A stretch of 64,000 nt of DNA from Alloascoidea africana (Eukaryota; Ascomycota; Alloascoideomycetes; Alloascoideales; Alloascoideaceae), in the NCBI GenBank assembly GCA_030581615.1, contig JAKTTT010000025.1, positions 62,001-126,000 on the forward strand, in the 5' to 3' direction. Position numbers and translations under genes: made by a program. Below the pieces are notes generated by a model. It was given only the letters and a program-made list of their open reading frames with translations, had not been told where the DNA came from and did not search any database. This document shows positions 31,865-43,015 of this stretch, one piece after another. How positions within the stretch are numbered: position 1 is the first letter of the stretch; every line of letters begins with the position of its first letter.

Positions 31865-33349
31865 CTAATGGTGGCCAGGAACAGGAGCTCCAGAAACTCC
31901 GCCATTTAGTAACTTGGCATCTTTGGTCCATCCTCCGTAAGAGACGCTTCCCAGCTCTTCTTCAAACTTCCTTATCTTCTTGACAATTTCCGGTCTGAAG
32001 CGTCTGATCAAACCCTGGATGGGCCAGGCGGCTGCATCGCCCAGAGCACAAATTGTGTGGCCCTCAATCTCTTTGGTCAGCTCGTGTAGCATTTCAATCT
32101 CTTTCTCCTTTGCCTGGCCATTATTTAGCCTGTCCATTATTTTCAGGAGCCATGTTGTTCCTTCACGGCATGGTGTGCACTGGCCACAGGATTCGTGCTT
32201 GTAGAAATACGAAAACCGCTGGATCGCACGCACAATGTCTGTGCTCTTGTCCATTACTATAACTGCAGCAGTTCCCAGACCAGATCCCTCATCTTTCAAG
32301 GCATCGTAGTCCATAAGAACATTCTCGCAAACGTCCTTCGGCAGAATGGGAACAGAACATCCACCAGGAATAACACCAAGCAGGTTATCCCAACCACCAC
32401 GAACGCCGCCGCAGTGACGTTCTAGCAATTCCTTCAGTGGGATAGACATTTCCTCCTCCACTGTGCAAGGTTCATTAACGTGTCCAGAGATGCAAAAAAG
32501 TTTGGTGCCCTGGTTTCTTGGTCGTCCAAAGGAAGCAAACCAATCTCCACCTCTTCTTAGAATGGTTGGTGCGACAGCGACGGTCTCGACGTTGCTGACA
32601 GTGGAAGGTCTGCCAAATAGACCGACACCAGCGGGGAAAGGTGGCTTTAGTCTGGGCTTTCCGGCCTTACCTTCAATTGACTCGATAAGAGCAGTTTCCT
32701 CTCCACAGACGTAGGCACCCATTCCTCGATGAATGAAAACATCAAAATCATACCCAGATCCACAAGCATTCTTTCCTATAAGTCCAGCCTTGTAGGCTTC
32801 ATTGATTGCGTTCTGAAGAATCACGGTCTCATTATAGAATTCACCACGGATATAAATGTAGGCCGCTGTGGCATTCATGCCTCTACCTGCCAATAAACAG
32901 CCCTCTACCAGTTTGTGTGGGTCCTTTCTGATAATCTCTCGGTCTTTGCAAGTACCGGGTTCTCCTTCATCTGCGTTGACAACAAGATACCTTGGACCAA
33001 CATTTTTCTCCCAGCCGGGTGGGTTCATAAAAGACCATTTCAGACCGGAGGGAAATCCTGCACCACCACGACCTCTCAAACCAGACTTTTTCATCTCGTC
33101 AATAATCCATTTGTCACCTTTTAGAATGATCTCTTTCGTCTTGTACCAGTCTCCCATACGTTGAGCATTCTTCAAGTCATGTCCGTACTTGCCATAAACA
33201 TTCTGAAAGATACGATCAGAATCTTTGAGCCCTCCATATTGTCGTGTTGAACTGCTATCCGTGACCGTTGCAAGAGTTCTTCGACTGCTTGGCCCAATAA
33301 GCGACTGGGAAGCCTTAATGACCCTCCCACGAACCGATGATGAAAGCAT
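31865..33349 (-). CDS. NUBM: NADH:ubiquinone oxidoreductase 51 kDa flavoprotein subunit (complex I, NDUFV1/NUBM)
   Basis: Subunit of the complex I dehydrogenase arm that binds NADH and FMN and carries the N3 4Fe-4S cluster. 494 residues. An Arg/Ser-rich mitochondrial presequence ([27 protein letters not shown]) comes before the core. The NADH/FMN glycine-rich loop is [16 protein letters not shown] (about 90-104), the FMN-binding block is [14 protein letters not shown], and the cluster ligands are [12 protein letters not shown] with a distal Cys in [11 protein letters not shown]. All catalytic motifs look intact. Its presence shows that this yeast has a proton-pumping complex I, unlike Saccharomyces. 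It is flanked on the same strand by GDT1 and FDH1. Confidence 0.97.
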   Translation of the reverse strand: MLSSSVRGRVIKASQSLIGPSSRRTLATVTDSSSTRQYGGLKDSDRIFQNVYGKYGHDLKNAQRMGDWYKTKEIILKGDKWIIDEMKKSGLRGRGGAGFPSGLKWSFMNPPGWEKNVGPRYLVVNADEGEPGTCKDREIIRKDPHKLVEGCLLAGRGMNATAAYIYIRGEFYNETVILQNAINEAYKAGLIGKNACGSGYDFDVFIHRGMGAYVCGEETALIESIEGKAGKPRLKPPFPAGVGLFGRPSTVSNVETVAVAPTILRRGGDWFASFGRPRNQGTKLFCISGHVNEPCTVEEEMSIPLKELLERHCGGVRGGWDNLLGVIPGGCSVPILPKDVCENVLMDYDALKDEGSGLGTAAVIVMDKSTDIVRAIQRFSYFYKHESCGQCTPCREGTTWLLKIMDRLNNGQAKEKEIEMLHELTKEIEGHTICALGDAAAWPIQGLIRRFRPEIVKKIRKFEEELGSVSYGGWTKDAKLLNGGVSGAPVPGHH

Positions 33350-33906
33350 CTTCCTCGTGGATTATGTTTTTTACTATTATCGATCTCTGAACTTGAAAGG
33401 TTGAGCAGATAGCTTATTTTAAAGAGAGCTCCCATCGGTCGCATAATAAACCTCTCTTTTCCGCGCCTCTCATTGGCCCATATCAAATGGTTGGTTACCC
33501 GGCGTGGGCCGGCTTTTTTGCAAAAGAAATCTCCAAAACAGTCACGTGCACCACCTCAGAAGACTCTCCACCATGTTTGATCCCAGGAATCTTTTCCAGG
33601 AACAAATCCAAAGCGCTTAAACCAATGGGCGTAGGCACTTACTCTAGGATGGAGCACTGTAGAAACGACAGACACATTGATGAGGGAAATGGTCAGGATG
33701 TGACTTCAATGTGAAGATATATTCTACGTTGTGTTTAATGCTTTGGCATAGTATTTTGCAGATCGATCTGATATCATCGAAATTAAAAAGTAATCTCGGC
33801 CTAGAGTTACTTCCAAGATTGGTTCTACACCGCCTAAAAATTGTATCCATAATCATATTCATCATAATTAAAGCTAACCCATAAATAAATAATGCCTAGA
33901 CCCTCA
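33350..33906. promoter_or_regulatory. upstream region of the complex I gene / FDH1 3' end
   Basis: About 0.56 kb with no recognisable gene. A CACGTG-type E-box (GTCACGTGCACC) lies at about 33541-33552. Such sites bind Cbf1-like factors that often control respiratory genes in yeasts. Confidence 0.45.
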
Positions 33907-34989
33907 CTATTTTTCCGCTCCATAGGCCTTTGTGGCGTAATGTCCATCAATCACAATAATGTCCTCTGGTCTGTAGTCGCATTTCCCCGAGAAATAGGAC
34001 TCAAGAATCCTGCGAACTCCATCTGTGTATCTCTTTTGCGCATCGAGCGAGGTCCCCGAGAAATGGGGGGTCATCGCATTGCCTCCGCCATACTTGTTCC
34101 TCATATCTCTCCAGCAGTGGTTTTTGGCCGCTGGCTGGGGGAACCAAACATCTCCGCCGTAGCCTCGAAGCTGGCCGCTTGCAACCGCTTCGGCCACGTC
34201 CTCCGAGACACAGATCGCGCCGCGGGCAGTGTTCACGAGCCAGGCGCCCTTCTTCATCTTGGAGATCAGTTCCCTGTTAAAGAGACCCCGGGTCGACTCG
34301 TGTAACGGACAGTTGATGGTGACGATATCGGACTGGGCAAGCATTTCCTCAAGAGACTCTACTCTCCTAGCACCGACCTTCTTCTCGGCCTCGGCAGACA
34401 GCGCTTGGTAGTCGTAGTAAAGTAGCTCTTTGGGATTGAAGGCAACGAGTCTCTCGAGCACTCGATACCCAATTCGACCCGCTCCCACCGTCGCGATGAC
34501 CTTGTCTTCGATATCGTAACTGTCCTTCGCCACAGCAGCAACGTTCCATTCATGATCCATAATCTGCTCATGGGCAGGGACAAAGTTCCTTACCAGAATG
34601 AGCATGGTCATCACGACGTGTTCTGCCACAGACACGACATTGGAGCCGGTCACCTCCAAGACTGCGATCTTGTGCTCATTGGCGGCGGTTAGGTCAAGAT
34701 GATCCGAGCCGACTCCAGCGGTAATGCATAGCTTTAGGTTCTTGGCCTTTTCAATCCGCTCTCTTGTGATATAGCCAGGGTGGAATGGAGTTGTAATGAC
34801 AATCTCAGCATCCACAATGTGTTTGTCAAGCATAGAATCTGGTCCCTCTTTATCGTCCGTTGTTATCAATTCATGGCCCTGCGATTCTAACCATTTGCGG
34901 AGACCAAGTTCATTTTCAACGCATCCAAAGAGTCCAGGTTCGTCTTCTGCGTGAGTTCCAGCAGAGTAAAGCACAAGTAAGATCTTCAT
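33907..34989 (-). CDS. FDH1: NAD-dependent formate dehydrogenase
   Basis: Oxidises formate to CO2 with NAD+, the last step of the methanol dissimilation route and a formate-detoxification enzyme in other yeasts. 360 residues from ATG 34989 ([19 protein letters not shown]); a longer frame from 35040 needs TTG. Family hallmarks are present: [12 protein letters not shown], the Rossmann loop [52 protein letters not shown] and the catalytic-His block [13 protein letters not shown]. The C-terminus (KAYGAEK) has no peroxisomal SKL, matching the cytosolic enzyme of methylotrophic yeasts. It sits next to the complex I NADH-binding subunit. Regulation by methanol or formate is plausible from the family, not shown by the sequence. 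Confidence 0.96.
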   Translation of the reverse strand: MKILLVLYSAGTHAEDEPGLFGCVENELGLRKWLESQGHELITTDDKEGPDSMLDKHIVDAEIVITTPFHPGYITRERIEKAKNLKLCITAGVGSDHLDLTAANEHKIAVLEVTGSNVVSVAEHVVMTMLILVRNFVPAHEQIMDHEWNVAAVAKDSYDIEDKVIATVGAGRIGYRVLERLVAFNPKELLYYDYQALSAEAEKKVGARRVESLEEMLAQSDIVTINCPLHESTRGLFNRELISKMKKGAWLVNTARGAICVSEDVAEAVASGQLRGYGGDVWFPQPAAKNHCWRDMRNKYGGGNAMTPHFSGTSLDAQKRYTDGVRRILESYFSGKCDYRPEDIIVIDGHYATKAYGAEK

Positions 34990-35443
34990 TGGTTTTTTAA
35001 AGCAAGATTTGAGATGATGCCTCCATTTTAAAATTGGCAATCTTTTGCATTTTATATGTCAAAGGAAGAGAAAGCCCCTCCTCTTTGATCAAATGATGAT
35101 TAATTAAGTGGAGTGGTGACTCTAAATGGAGAAGTCAATTAAAGCATACCAAAAGAAAAAAAAAAGACATGTATACTGGCGATTGTGGAGATGACACCGA
35201 AAATAGACCAAACAACAAATTAGTTGAGGGGAAATAATAGCTGAGTATTGCCTTGTGAAGTAACAATTGGGCAAAATGAATCAATTTGCTTATATAGTTG
35301 GATCAATTTCCGGTTGTCATGAAGCTTCAGGTAAGAAAATATGAAGTAATAGTCTCCTACTAGTAGATCTATTCATCCATGTACTGTACTTGATTCTTCG
35401 GCTTATATTTCAAACGAATACAGAAATAGATTTATTATTTCTT
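34990..35443. promoter_or_regulatory. FDH1 upstream region
   Basis: 454 bases between the FDH1 ATG and the TSC10 stop. On the minus strand a TATATAAG-like box lies near 35292-35299. No ORF or RNA gene was recognised. Confidence 0.45.
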
Positions 35444-36442
35444 TCATTCTTCCTCACTTAACTCCTTTTTCTTTTCCTTTTGCCCATCTTCTTCCACTTC
35501 TTCAACTTTGCCCACACTCTGCGATTTCGAAACTTTGAAATATCCCTTTATCTCTCGCTCTATATACCAATTAATCAAAGGTCCAAAACAATTGAAGAAA
35601 AGGGCAACAAAGACCTGGAAAAACCCCCACGCACGAGGACTCCCTCCAAGTACCATACAACTGAGTAACCATCCAATTGTGTCAGTCGTGATCGTCTCAT
35701 AGCCTTTTTCAAGCTGTCTTAGAATTATATCGCTGCATTCCTCAGAACTAATCGCTTCAGATTGCCCCTCAATCAGCTTTGTAATCTTCGGCTTGGTCCG
35801 CTCCTCCTCCAAATATCCCTCCGACATGGTGTTTCCCGGGTAGACACACTCGACTTTTATGTTGTAAGGAAGACATTCTTGTCGTAGTACATCGGATAAT
35901 GATCGAACCGCGGCCTTTAACGGTGCGTACTGGGCGTATCCGATAAACGGATAGAACGCGACGAGAGATGAAAAAAAAATGATATGTCGGGGTGCCTTTG
36001 TCTCAACTTTTGTCTCGGTAGCAGTGGTCAGCTTCTTGAAGGCAGCATGTGAGAAATAGAGAGCAGTCAGATAGTTGGCGTTAATTCCTTGTTCCAAGAT
36101 CTTCGTGTCAAGTTCTGAAAACAGTCCTGGGTGAGCCGCTCCAGCACAACAGGCAACGACATCAGGTGTCCTGTCTAGAGACTCAAAGACTCGCGTGCAT
36201 TCCTCGGCCTTGGAGAGATCAGCGGACACGTAGGCCAAGGTCTGACTCTTGTTTAGCCTCACTTGCTCAATCTCTTCGATGGCCTTTTCGAGGCGAGCCT
36301 TGTTCCTCGCAACAATCACAACATCAGCACCCAAGGAAAACACTTTTCGTGCAAAGCTTGCCCCTACACCCTGTGATCCACCTGAAATGACAAAGAGCCG
36401 ACTTTCGACAGGGAATTGGTTCCCGCCGTTGAAAAAGAACAT
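35444..36442 (-). CDS. TSC10: 3-ketodihydrosphingosine reductase
   Basis: ER short-chain dehydrogenase that reduces 3-ketodihydrosphingosine with NADPH in the second step of sphingolipid synthesis. 332 residues. The cofactor loop is GGSQGVG (21-27), the catalytic Ser region is IIFFSSLVAFY, and the Tyr-Lys pair is in YAQYAPLKAAV (YxxxK). The C-terminal hydrophobic helix (AWGFFQVFVALFFNCFGPLI) is the expected ER membrane anchor. The last residues are strongly charged (Lys/Glu-rich). The YPGNTMSEGY block is typical of Tsc10/FVT1. Confidence 0.94.
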   Translation of the reverse strand: MFFFNGGNQFPVESRLFVISGGSQGVGASFARKVFSLGADVVIVARNKARLEKAIEEIEQVRLNKSQTLAYVSADLSKAEECTRVFESLDRTPDVVACCAGAAHPGLFSELDTKILEQGINANYLTALYFSHAAFKKLTTATETKVETKAPRHIIFFSSLVAFYPFIGYAQYAPLKAAVRSLSDVLRQECLPYNIKVECVYPGNTMSEGYLEEERTKPKITKLIEGQSEAISSEECSDIILRQLEKGYETITTDTIGWLLSCMVLGGSPRAWGFFQVFVALFFNCFGPLINWYIEREIKGYFKVSKSQSVGKVEEVEEDGQKEKKKELSEEE

Positions 36443-36585
36443 TGGGGGCCTGTGTTACAGAGGAAGAGTGTGTGGGTGAGAGGCGGCTTGGTGTGCAAAC
36501 ACGTCCAAAAGTTCATCATGGCTGTAGTTTAACTCTCGCCATCTAAAATGCTATATAAATAAATTGTAAATGTAACTGTCATATC

Positions 36586-38299
36586 TCATGTTCCAAAATA
36601 CTTGGAATCCACAAATCTCTTTAGGTACCACCATTCCTTCTTCCCATTCTCACAGTCCTTTGAAGTGATGAGACTCTTGTGAGCTTCACTCTCAGCACTT
36701 CTACCAACTTTCCCTGCAATCACTGTTATCAGGGGGAATGCCTCTAAAAGTCTTCGTATCGCAATCTCTGTGACCAGATAACTGACAAAGATTATGTTTT
36801 CTTGTTTCACTCCGTGGTCTACCAAGACCTGAGTCGCCATTATTGCCGCGGCTCCTGAAGACGCTTGGGCATCAATCAGAAGAACTTTGATCTCCTTGTG
36901 ATCATTGTTATGATCATCTCCATCAACATTGGTTTTTGTCCGTGATGCCAGAGATATAATGCATGGAGGCAGGTTTCTCGAGTGCAATTGCGGCTCTCCA
37001 GTTCGCAAATTAGACTGGATCAAGAGCTTGCCAATAGGGATATCGGGCAAACTTCTGCGAAGAGACCTCATGAAACAATCGCCAGAGCGAATCAAGTTGA
37101 CAGCGCATAGCTCTTCTACCTGTTCGAGCCCGTTGAACTGGTGGCCCCCCAGGGTCGTGATTTTCACTGGCTTAAAGGTTACTTCTTTGAGCGCCTCGTG
37201 GATCAGCAGCGTCGCAATCCGATCAAAATAGAAAATAAAGTCGTTTCGAGAAGTTTCTTTATTCAGCAGGATCGTATGCATGCATTCGAGCTGATTTGTC
37301 ACTTTAAGGGCCTTGACATTGTCTGGCAAGGGCTGCTGGTGTCCAGGAACGATCTTGCCTAGCTCCAAAAGATGTTTCAGATGCTGTTTGGACTTGGCGA
37401 GCAACTGTCTCTGGATATGCTTCACAATGAGGTCAATTGCAATCACATTGTCCGAACCCCTTGGCACAACGGCATTAGCCGAATTGAGCGTTGGCTTCAC
37501 AAACCGTTCTGCATTCGGCTTTACAAAAGAGTTCCATTGTTTAATTGCACCAACCAGATCACGTCCACGCTCTACAATGTCTCTGTTGAGTCGTCGGGCG
37601 AGACAAATGTCAAGATCTGTGTCGACATAGATTTTCATATCCATCATGGCCAGAATCCGGGGATCGTACAATGCGTAGATTCCTTCCAAGACCACAACGT
37701 TTGCACCATAGATGGTAAGCCACTTGTCTGTTCTCGCGTGCGAAGAAAAAGAGTATGTTGGTATCTTGGCCATTCGGCTATACATCAAAACTTTGTTTTA
37801 GTTTATCATTAGGTCCCTACTCCATGTTTTTGGGGAATCAATCACCTACCCGTTCTTTAATTCTTCAATCGTCGTTGCCACAAGATCCAGATCAATCGCT
37901 TCAGGCTTGTCAAAGTCATATTCGCTAAATCGCAGATTAGTTTTCTGATCACTTTACTTTGATCACGATTTTGCCGTCCATATTCATACCATCGAAACCC
38001 TTTCTCGCTGTCCTCTTTGCTCAAAGGCTTGTAAAAGTTGTCCATTGAGATCAACACGGTCCATGGCACCTAAACCAGGTTTGACAATCAGCTACTATTC
38101 GATATCATCCAAACATAATAATAATGCTGCTTCTCCATACATTCAACTTTTGAATGATCTTGGACGCAACGCTCGTCTTGCCCGAGCCCGAGTTTCCAGC
38201 TATTCCAATCACATACGCCCCAGTCCACGGAGGCATGTAATGGTGAGCAGACTCGCTATTGGCGAACTTCTCGCCAGGCTGTTCTGTCCTCGATGGCAT
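36586..38299 (-). CDS. URK1: uridine/cytidine kinase, four exons
   Basis: Phosphorylates uridine and cytidine in pyrimidine salvage; the C-terminal half is the uracil phosphoribosyltransferase-like domain found in yeast Urk1. Exons 38299-38141, 38069-37990, 37924-37850 and 37777-36586 join to 501 residues, as far as I recall the length of S. cerevisiae Urk1. Introns are 71, 65 and 72 nt with unusual donors GTATGG, GTATGA and GTAGGT. Exon 1 has the P-loop GNSGSGKTS (35-43). Exon 2 opens with PWTVLISMDNFY, exon 3 encodes EYDFDKPEAIDLDL, and exon 4 holds VVVLEGIYALYD and CLARRLNRDI. The single frame through all joins and match to Urk1 blocks support the model. It is divergent from the phosphofructokinase gene. 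Confidence 0.93.
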
Positions 38300-38692
38300 G
38301 ATTCTTGTGCGGTCTTAAAAGCAGAACCTTCTTTCTTTTTTTTAATTTTCGCTTACACCACTTCAGATAATGGGCGTACGGGTGTATGTTGCTGAAGGTG
38401 TGGAGAAAAACACGTGGTGTGTGTCAGGTGACTCCAACATACGTTTTGGGATCTGATTTGCCGATGTGATTTGATAACTCTCCTTCCTACTCAATCCGAG
38501 AGCATCATCACAAGTCCGCAAGAGCCCAGATTGAGAAACCGAGAGATCAGCAATCCGCCCAATAGTTGCTCGCAATGAATTAATATCCAGCAGACCGCCC
38601 CTTGCACAAGTAGCCAGCTGAATTACATCTCTATTTAGTGACACACTCTCCCATACCTTTACTTCCCACGTTCCTCACCAGCAACATCTGCC
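38300..38692. promoter_or_regulatory. bidirectional promoter URK1/PFK
   Basis: 393 bases between two divergent ATGs. It contains GTGTGTCAGGTGACTCC and an AAAACACGTGGTGTG block with a CACGTG E-box near 38411-38416. No ORF was seen. Confidence 0.5.
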
Positions 38693-41600
38693 ATGCCATG
38701 CTCCTTGGTTAATGGGTACTCTTATGTATCCCTAACCGCCCCGGACCAAGCCTCCTTCACAAATGCAATTGACTTTTATAGATCGCTGGGTTTTAGTCCA
38801 GTCGATTCGAAAGACTCTACCAAGCAATGGCTTTATGCTCGTTACTCAAAGCCTTTGGATGCTTACTCTCGCCGGAATCGTTCCCAGCAGGGTTTGAACA
38901 CAACGAGCAATTCAATTCAACCTTCTGCGCTTCCTAGTGAAGTACCTAGCAGAGTTCAGTCGCCTGCTCCAGCATTGACAACTCTCTCGGTAACCGCTCC
39001 TGTTACTTCTAAACAGCCTTCTGTAACAGATTTACATACTCCAGGAGTCTCTCTTCTCATTCAATTGCAGGAGAATAAGGCCTCAGAATCGAGCGGGGCA
39101 GAGAGAAATGCCATCCGAGAGTTTACTTCCAAAAATGCCGGTGTTGATTGGAGGACCCTAGAACGCTCGCTCACGTTGTACACCACAGATCTTGGAGCAG
39201 TCTATTCCGTACTCCGGCAACAGTCACTAGCTTCTGATTTTGGTCCCGAGGGCGGAATATCCATCCAGGTGCATCCTAATGAGGTTGCTCCTGTAGAGCT
39301 CTACTGTGTTGATCCATTGGGCAGTCTCATCGGCTTTACCTCCCGCTCAAACCCCTTCTCAACAACTATTCCAAAGGTCACTCTCGACAAAGGACCCCAA
39401 CTGAAGGGTGTCCCCCCGAGCGAATTGTCCTCTGTAGCGAACAGTGCGTACAGCAGCTCCGTGAATTTGCTCAGAGGGATTGCGACCCCAGCACCTTTAA
39501 CCCATCAACGCATTGCAGTTATGACCTCCGGCGGCGACTCTCCAGGGATGAATGCCGCAGTCCGCGCCGTTGTCCGCACAGCTGTTTCGAGAGGATGCAT
39601 CCCGTTTGCTGTGTTTGAGGGTTATGAGGGTTTGGTGGCTGGAGGCTCTAAATACATCCGCCAAATGGCGTGGGATGACGTCAGGAGTTGGCTCTCGGAC
39701 GGTGGCACCAATATTGGTATAGCACGATCTCCAAGATTTACAACAAGAGAGGGTAGGCTCCAGGCTGCGCAGAACTTGGTCGAGGCTCAAATTGACGCGC
39801 TCATTGTATGCGGAGGTGATGGTTCTCTCACCGGTGCTGACCTCTTTCGAAGCGAATGGAAGGACCTTCTTGGTGAATTATTCCGCGAAGGTCGCATCTC
39901 GACTGCCCAATTGCAGAGACACAAGAACCTGAATATTTGTGGGCTGGTGGGTTCAGTAGATAATGACATGGCCTCAACAGATGCCACAATTGGGGCATAT
40001 TCATCTCTGGATCGAATTTGTAAGGCAATTGATTACATCGATGCCACTGCAAACTCACATTCGCGTGCGTTTGTGGTAGAGGTCTTGGGAACCCATTGTG
40101 GATGGTTAACGCTGATGGCTGGAATTGCAACCAGTGCAGACTACATTCTGATCCCCGAGAAGCCATCAAAAAGTAGAGAATGGCAAGATCAAATGTGCGA
40201 AATTGTGCAAAAGCACAGATCCAGAGGCAAACGAAAGACAATTGTGTTGGTCGCGGAGGGCGCAATAACCTCCGATCTCAAGCCGATTAGCCCCGAGGAA
40301 GTGAAACAGGTTTTGGTGGAACGGCTCGGTCTCGATACCCGTGTAACAGCTCTTGGACATGTGCAACGAGGTGGGACCGCAGTGGCGTTTGACAGGATTC
40401 TCGCAACAATGCAAGGGGTTGAAGCCGTTAACGCGGTGCTTGAAACTGGTGGTGGTGCCTACAAACAGGGCGAAATGCCGTCCTCCGTAATAACTATCAA
40501 CGAGAACCGGATTTATAGAAAGAAGCTTGTTGAGGCTGTTGCAGCCACACAAGAAATTGCAAAGCAGATTGAGTCGCGGAAATTCTCAAGTGCAATGGCC
40601 CTGCGCGGCCCCGAATTTGCAGAAAATCTGCAAAACTTTGTGCAAATGAACTCGGCTGATCACAATGAGCCAAAACTGCCTCCCTCTCGGCGGATAAAGG
40701 TTGCAATTGTGAACGTGGGGGCACCTGCAGGTGGTGTCAATGCCTGTGTCTATGGCGCTGCAACTTTTTGCCTCTCTCAGGGCCATCGGGCTTATGGTAT
40801 CTACAATGGGTTCTCAGGTTTGGCAAGACATGAGTCTGTAAGGGAACTAAAGTGGATTGATATCCAGGATTGGGCCAGCATGGGCGGCTCGGAACTGGGC
40901 ACGAATCGATCGACTCCGGCAGACACTGATCTTGGTATGATTTCATACTACTTTCAAAAGTATGAGTTTGGCGGGCTTATTATTATCGGAGGCTTTGAAG
41001 CGTTTGAGGCCTTGAGCCAGTTGGAACAAGCTCGGGCAATGCATCCTTCTCTCCAGATCCCAATGGTCTGTATCCCCGCGACCATTTCAAACAATGTGCC
41101 TGGCACCGAATACTCGCTCGGCAGTGACACTTGTTTGAACTCGGTTATAGACTATTGTGACGTGATCAAGCTGAGTTCCGCTGCGTCTCGAAAGCGGCTT
41201 TTTGTCGTTGAGGTCCAAGGCGGTAATTGCGGCTACATTGCGACTATGGCTGGATTGACAACAGGTGCGCAGGCTGTTTACACGCCCGAGACCGGAATAA
41301 CGTTGAAACAACTCGAAATGGATATTGAATCCATCAAAAAGCAGTTTCTGACGAACGAGGGCCGAGCACGCGAGGGTAAAATATTTATTCGCTCAGACAG
41401 GTCTTCTAAAATGTTGACAGCGGAAATTCTCGCGGACATTGTTAGGCAAGAGGCCAATGGCCGATTCCAAGCAAGAACTGCGATCCCAGGGCATGTTCAA
41501 CAGGGAGGTATTCCTTCTCCTATGGATCGGGCAAGAGGCACTAGATATGCAATCAAGGCTGTCCAGTTCATAGAAGAGAAACGAGACCTAGCTTTAAATG

Positions 41601-41785
41601 GATCTTTGAAAGAGAAGGGTAAAACTGCAGTTGTGTTGGGACTGAAAGATGGAAAAATTCGGTTTACCCCAATTAGACAACTTTATGACTTTGAGACAGA
41701 TGTCAAGCTACGCCGTCCAAAGCATAGATTCTGGGAAAAGTACGAAAGGATTTCGTCTCTTTTGGTGAACCGACAACTGGAGTAG
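38693..41785 (+). CDS. PFK1: ATP-dependent 6-phosphofructokinase subunit (alpha-like)
   Basis: Subunit of the fungal phosphofructokinase octamer, the committed step of glycolysis. 1030 residues. An N-terminal glyoxalase-like extension (about 1-220, YSYVSLTAPDQASFTNAIDFYRSLGF) comes before the catalytic half (about 265-650) with MTSGGDSPGMNAAVRA, VCGGDGSLTGAD and GSVDNDM around the catalytic Asp. The regulatory half (about 665-1030) has changed residues at the equivalent positions (NVGAPAGGVNACV, IGGFEAFEAL, PATISNNVPGTEYSLGSDTCLN). The C-terminal IRQLYDFETDVKLR and SLGSDTCLN blocks resemble the alpha chain (PFK1) more than the beta chain as I remember them, so the symbol is tentative. No intron was seen. 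Confidence 0.93.
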   Translation: MPCSLVNGYSYVSLTAPDQASFTNAIDFYRSLGFSPVDSKDSTKQWLYARYSKPLDAYSRRNRSQQGLNTTSNSIQPSALPSEVPSRVQSPAPALTTLSVTAPVTSKQPSVTDLHTPGVSLLIQLQENKASESSGAERNAIREFTSKNAGVDWRTLERSLTLYTTDLGAVYSVLRQQSLASDFGPEGGISIQVHPNEVAPVELYCVDPLGSLIGFTSRSNPFSTTIPKVTLDKGPQLKGVPPSELSSVANSAYSSSVNLLRGIATPAPLTHQRIAVMTSGGDSPGMNAAVRAVVRTAVSRGCIPFAVFEGYEGLVAGGSKYIRQMAWDDVRSWLSDGGTNIGIARSPRFTTREGRLQAAQNLVEAQIDALIVCGGDGSLTGADLFRSEWKDLLGELFREGRISTAQLQRHKNLNICGLVGSVDNDMASTDATIGAYSSLDRICKAIDYIDATANSHSRAFVVEVLGTHCGWLTLMAGIATSADYILIPEKPSKSREWQDQMCEIVQKHRSRGKRKTIVLVAEGAITSDLKPISPEEVKQVLVERLGLDTRVTALGHVQRGGTAVAFDRILATMQGVEAVNAVLETGGGAYKQGEMPSSVITINENRIYRKKLVEAVAATQEIAKQIESRKFSSAMALRGPEFAENLQNFVQMNSADHNEPKLPPSRRIKVAIVNVGAPAGGVNACVYGAATFCLSQGHRAYGIYNGFSGLARHESVRELKWIDIQDWASMGGSELGTNRSTPADTDLGMISYYFQKYEFGGLIIIGGFEAFEALSQLEQARAMHPSLQIPMVCIPATISNNVPGTEYSLGSDTCLNSVIDYCDVIKLSSAASRKRLFVVEVQGGNCGYIATMAGLTTGAQAVYTPETGITLKQLEMDIESIKKQFLTNEGRAREGKIFIRSDRSSKMLTAEILADIVRQEANGRFQARTAIPGHVQQGGIPSPMDRARGTRYAIKAVQFIEEKRDLALNGSLKEKGKTAVVLGLKDGKIRFTPIRQLYDFETDVKLRRPKHRFWEKYERISSLLVNRQLE

Positions 41786-43015
41786 CTAAACGAATGGTTT
41801 TTTTTTTCTTTTACGTACTCGTTTTTTGATTTTGATATTGGATGCTGAAAATGAAATGAAAATGTTTTTTTGATGAACCAAAATGTTTCAATTCAGATAT
41901 GTCCTTTCCATAAACTTGCCCACCTCTCCAGGTGCCTTCAGACACAAATTACGAACCGTTCCATAGCTGTTTCTTTTTGACTGTTAATGCTTGCGTAAAG
42001 AACAAAATATCAAAACGTTCTCGTGCCCTTGGGCTTGGAGCAACAGCTTTTTGCTTGGGGAACGAGACTAAATGCGATCAAACTATATACTGTGGAAACA
42101 AAACTCCATCTACTGCTCCTTTTTCTTCTCCTGCTGATCGATTTCGCTTCTCCAGCCCCTGTAGGATATAATTGAAAAAGGCATATTATTACGATAGAAT
42201 CGCATGATACAGACGCCCCCTCCAACCCCTTCCTTGCCTTTCAGGGTTGGGGAACAGTTCGATCTATTTGATCTTGACCCACGGTAGAAAAGTAGGTATG
42301 TTGAGAACTGAAACCAAACCTGAAAAATCAGAAACAGCAGATATACGGTTTCCTATGACAACTTTAAAGACCAGATCCGTTCCGACTGTCGATGACCATC
42401 GATATTATGCAGATCTCTTCGTACACTGTCGATTTGCTCTAGGCGTCTCAGTTTTATGTCGTTTGCCCCCAAACCAAAATTCAAAAACGAAACGGTTGCA
42501 TTCTGCTTCGTGCGATGGAAGAAATGATCGTAAAAATAGCTTGTCCAGACCCCATCTCATTCTCTACTCTTCCCTCGTTCGCTGGAATTGTTGAGAATGT
42601 TTTTCTCTAATCCCTCCAATTGTTAGCCTCATCCTTGACCTGGATTGATTTGACATGAAATCTGCCCTCCTGTCCCTTTGCCAGGCCAGCAAATTGATAG
42701 AAATGCTGGTTAGAAATTTATAAGCCACCACTGGCAAGGAAACAAAACCCAACTCCTCGACCGGTCAACCAAAATTGCTAGATTCTGGACTCTAATCACG
42801 AGTTGCAAACGAATCACATTCCATTTGTATGTATACGTCAAAAATCGTTACCTAAAAGATGTGAAAATAAGGGAAAAAACAGGAAAATGCTAGGAACACG
42901 TATAAAACCATCAACGTAAAACAAAAAAATTTAAAAAAGAAAAAAAATAAATCAACAGGAAACATTAATCAAGTGTAGTGTTCGTGAATTTGTATATCTA
43001 TTTTCATGAAAAGTG
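41786..43015. other. 1.2 kb spacer, convergent 3' ends
   Basis: Between the phosphofructokinase stop and the end of the UBL-WLM gene. ORFs up to 115 codons exist but none shows family resemblance or splice signals that join into something larger. No tRNA found. Confidence 0.45.
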
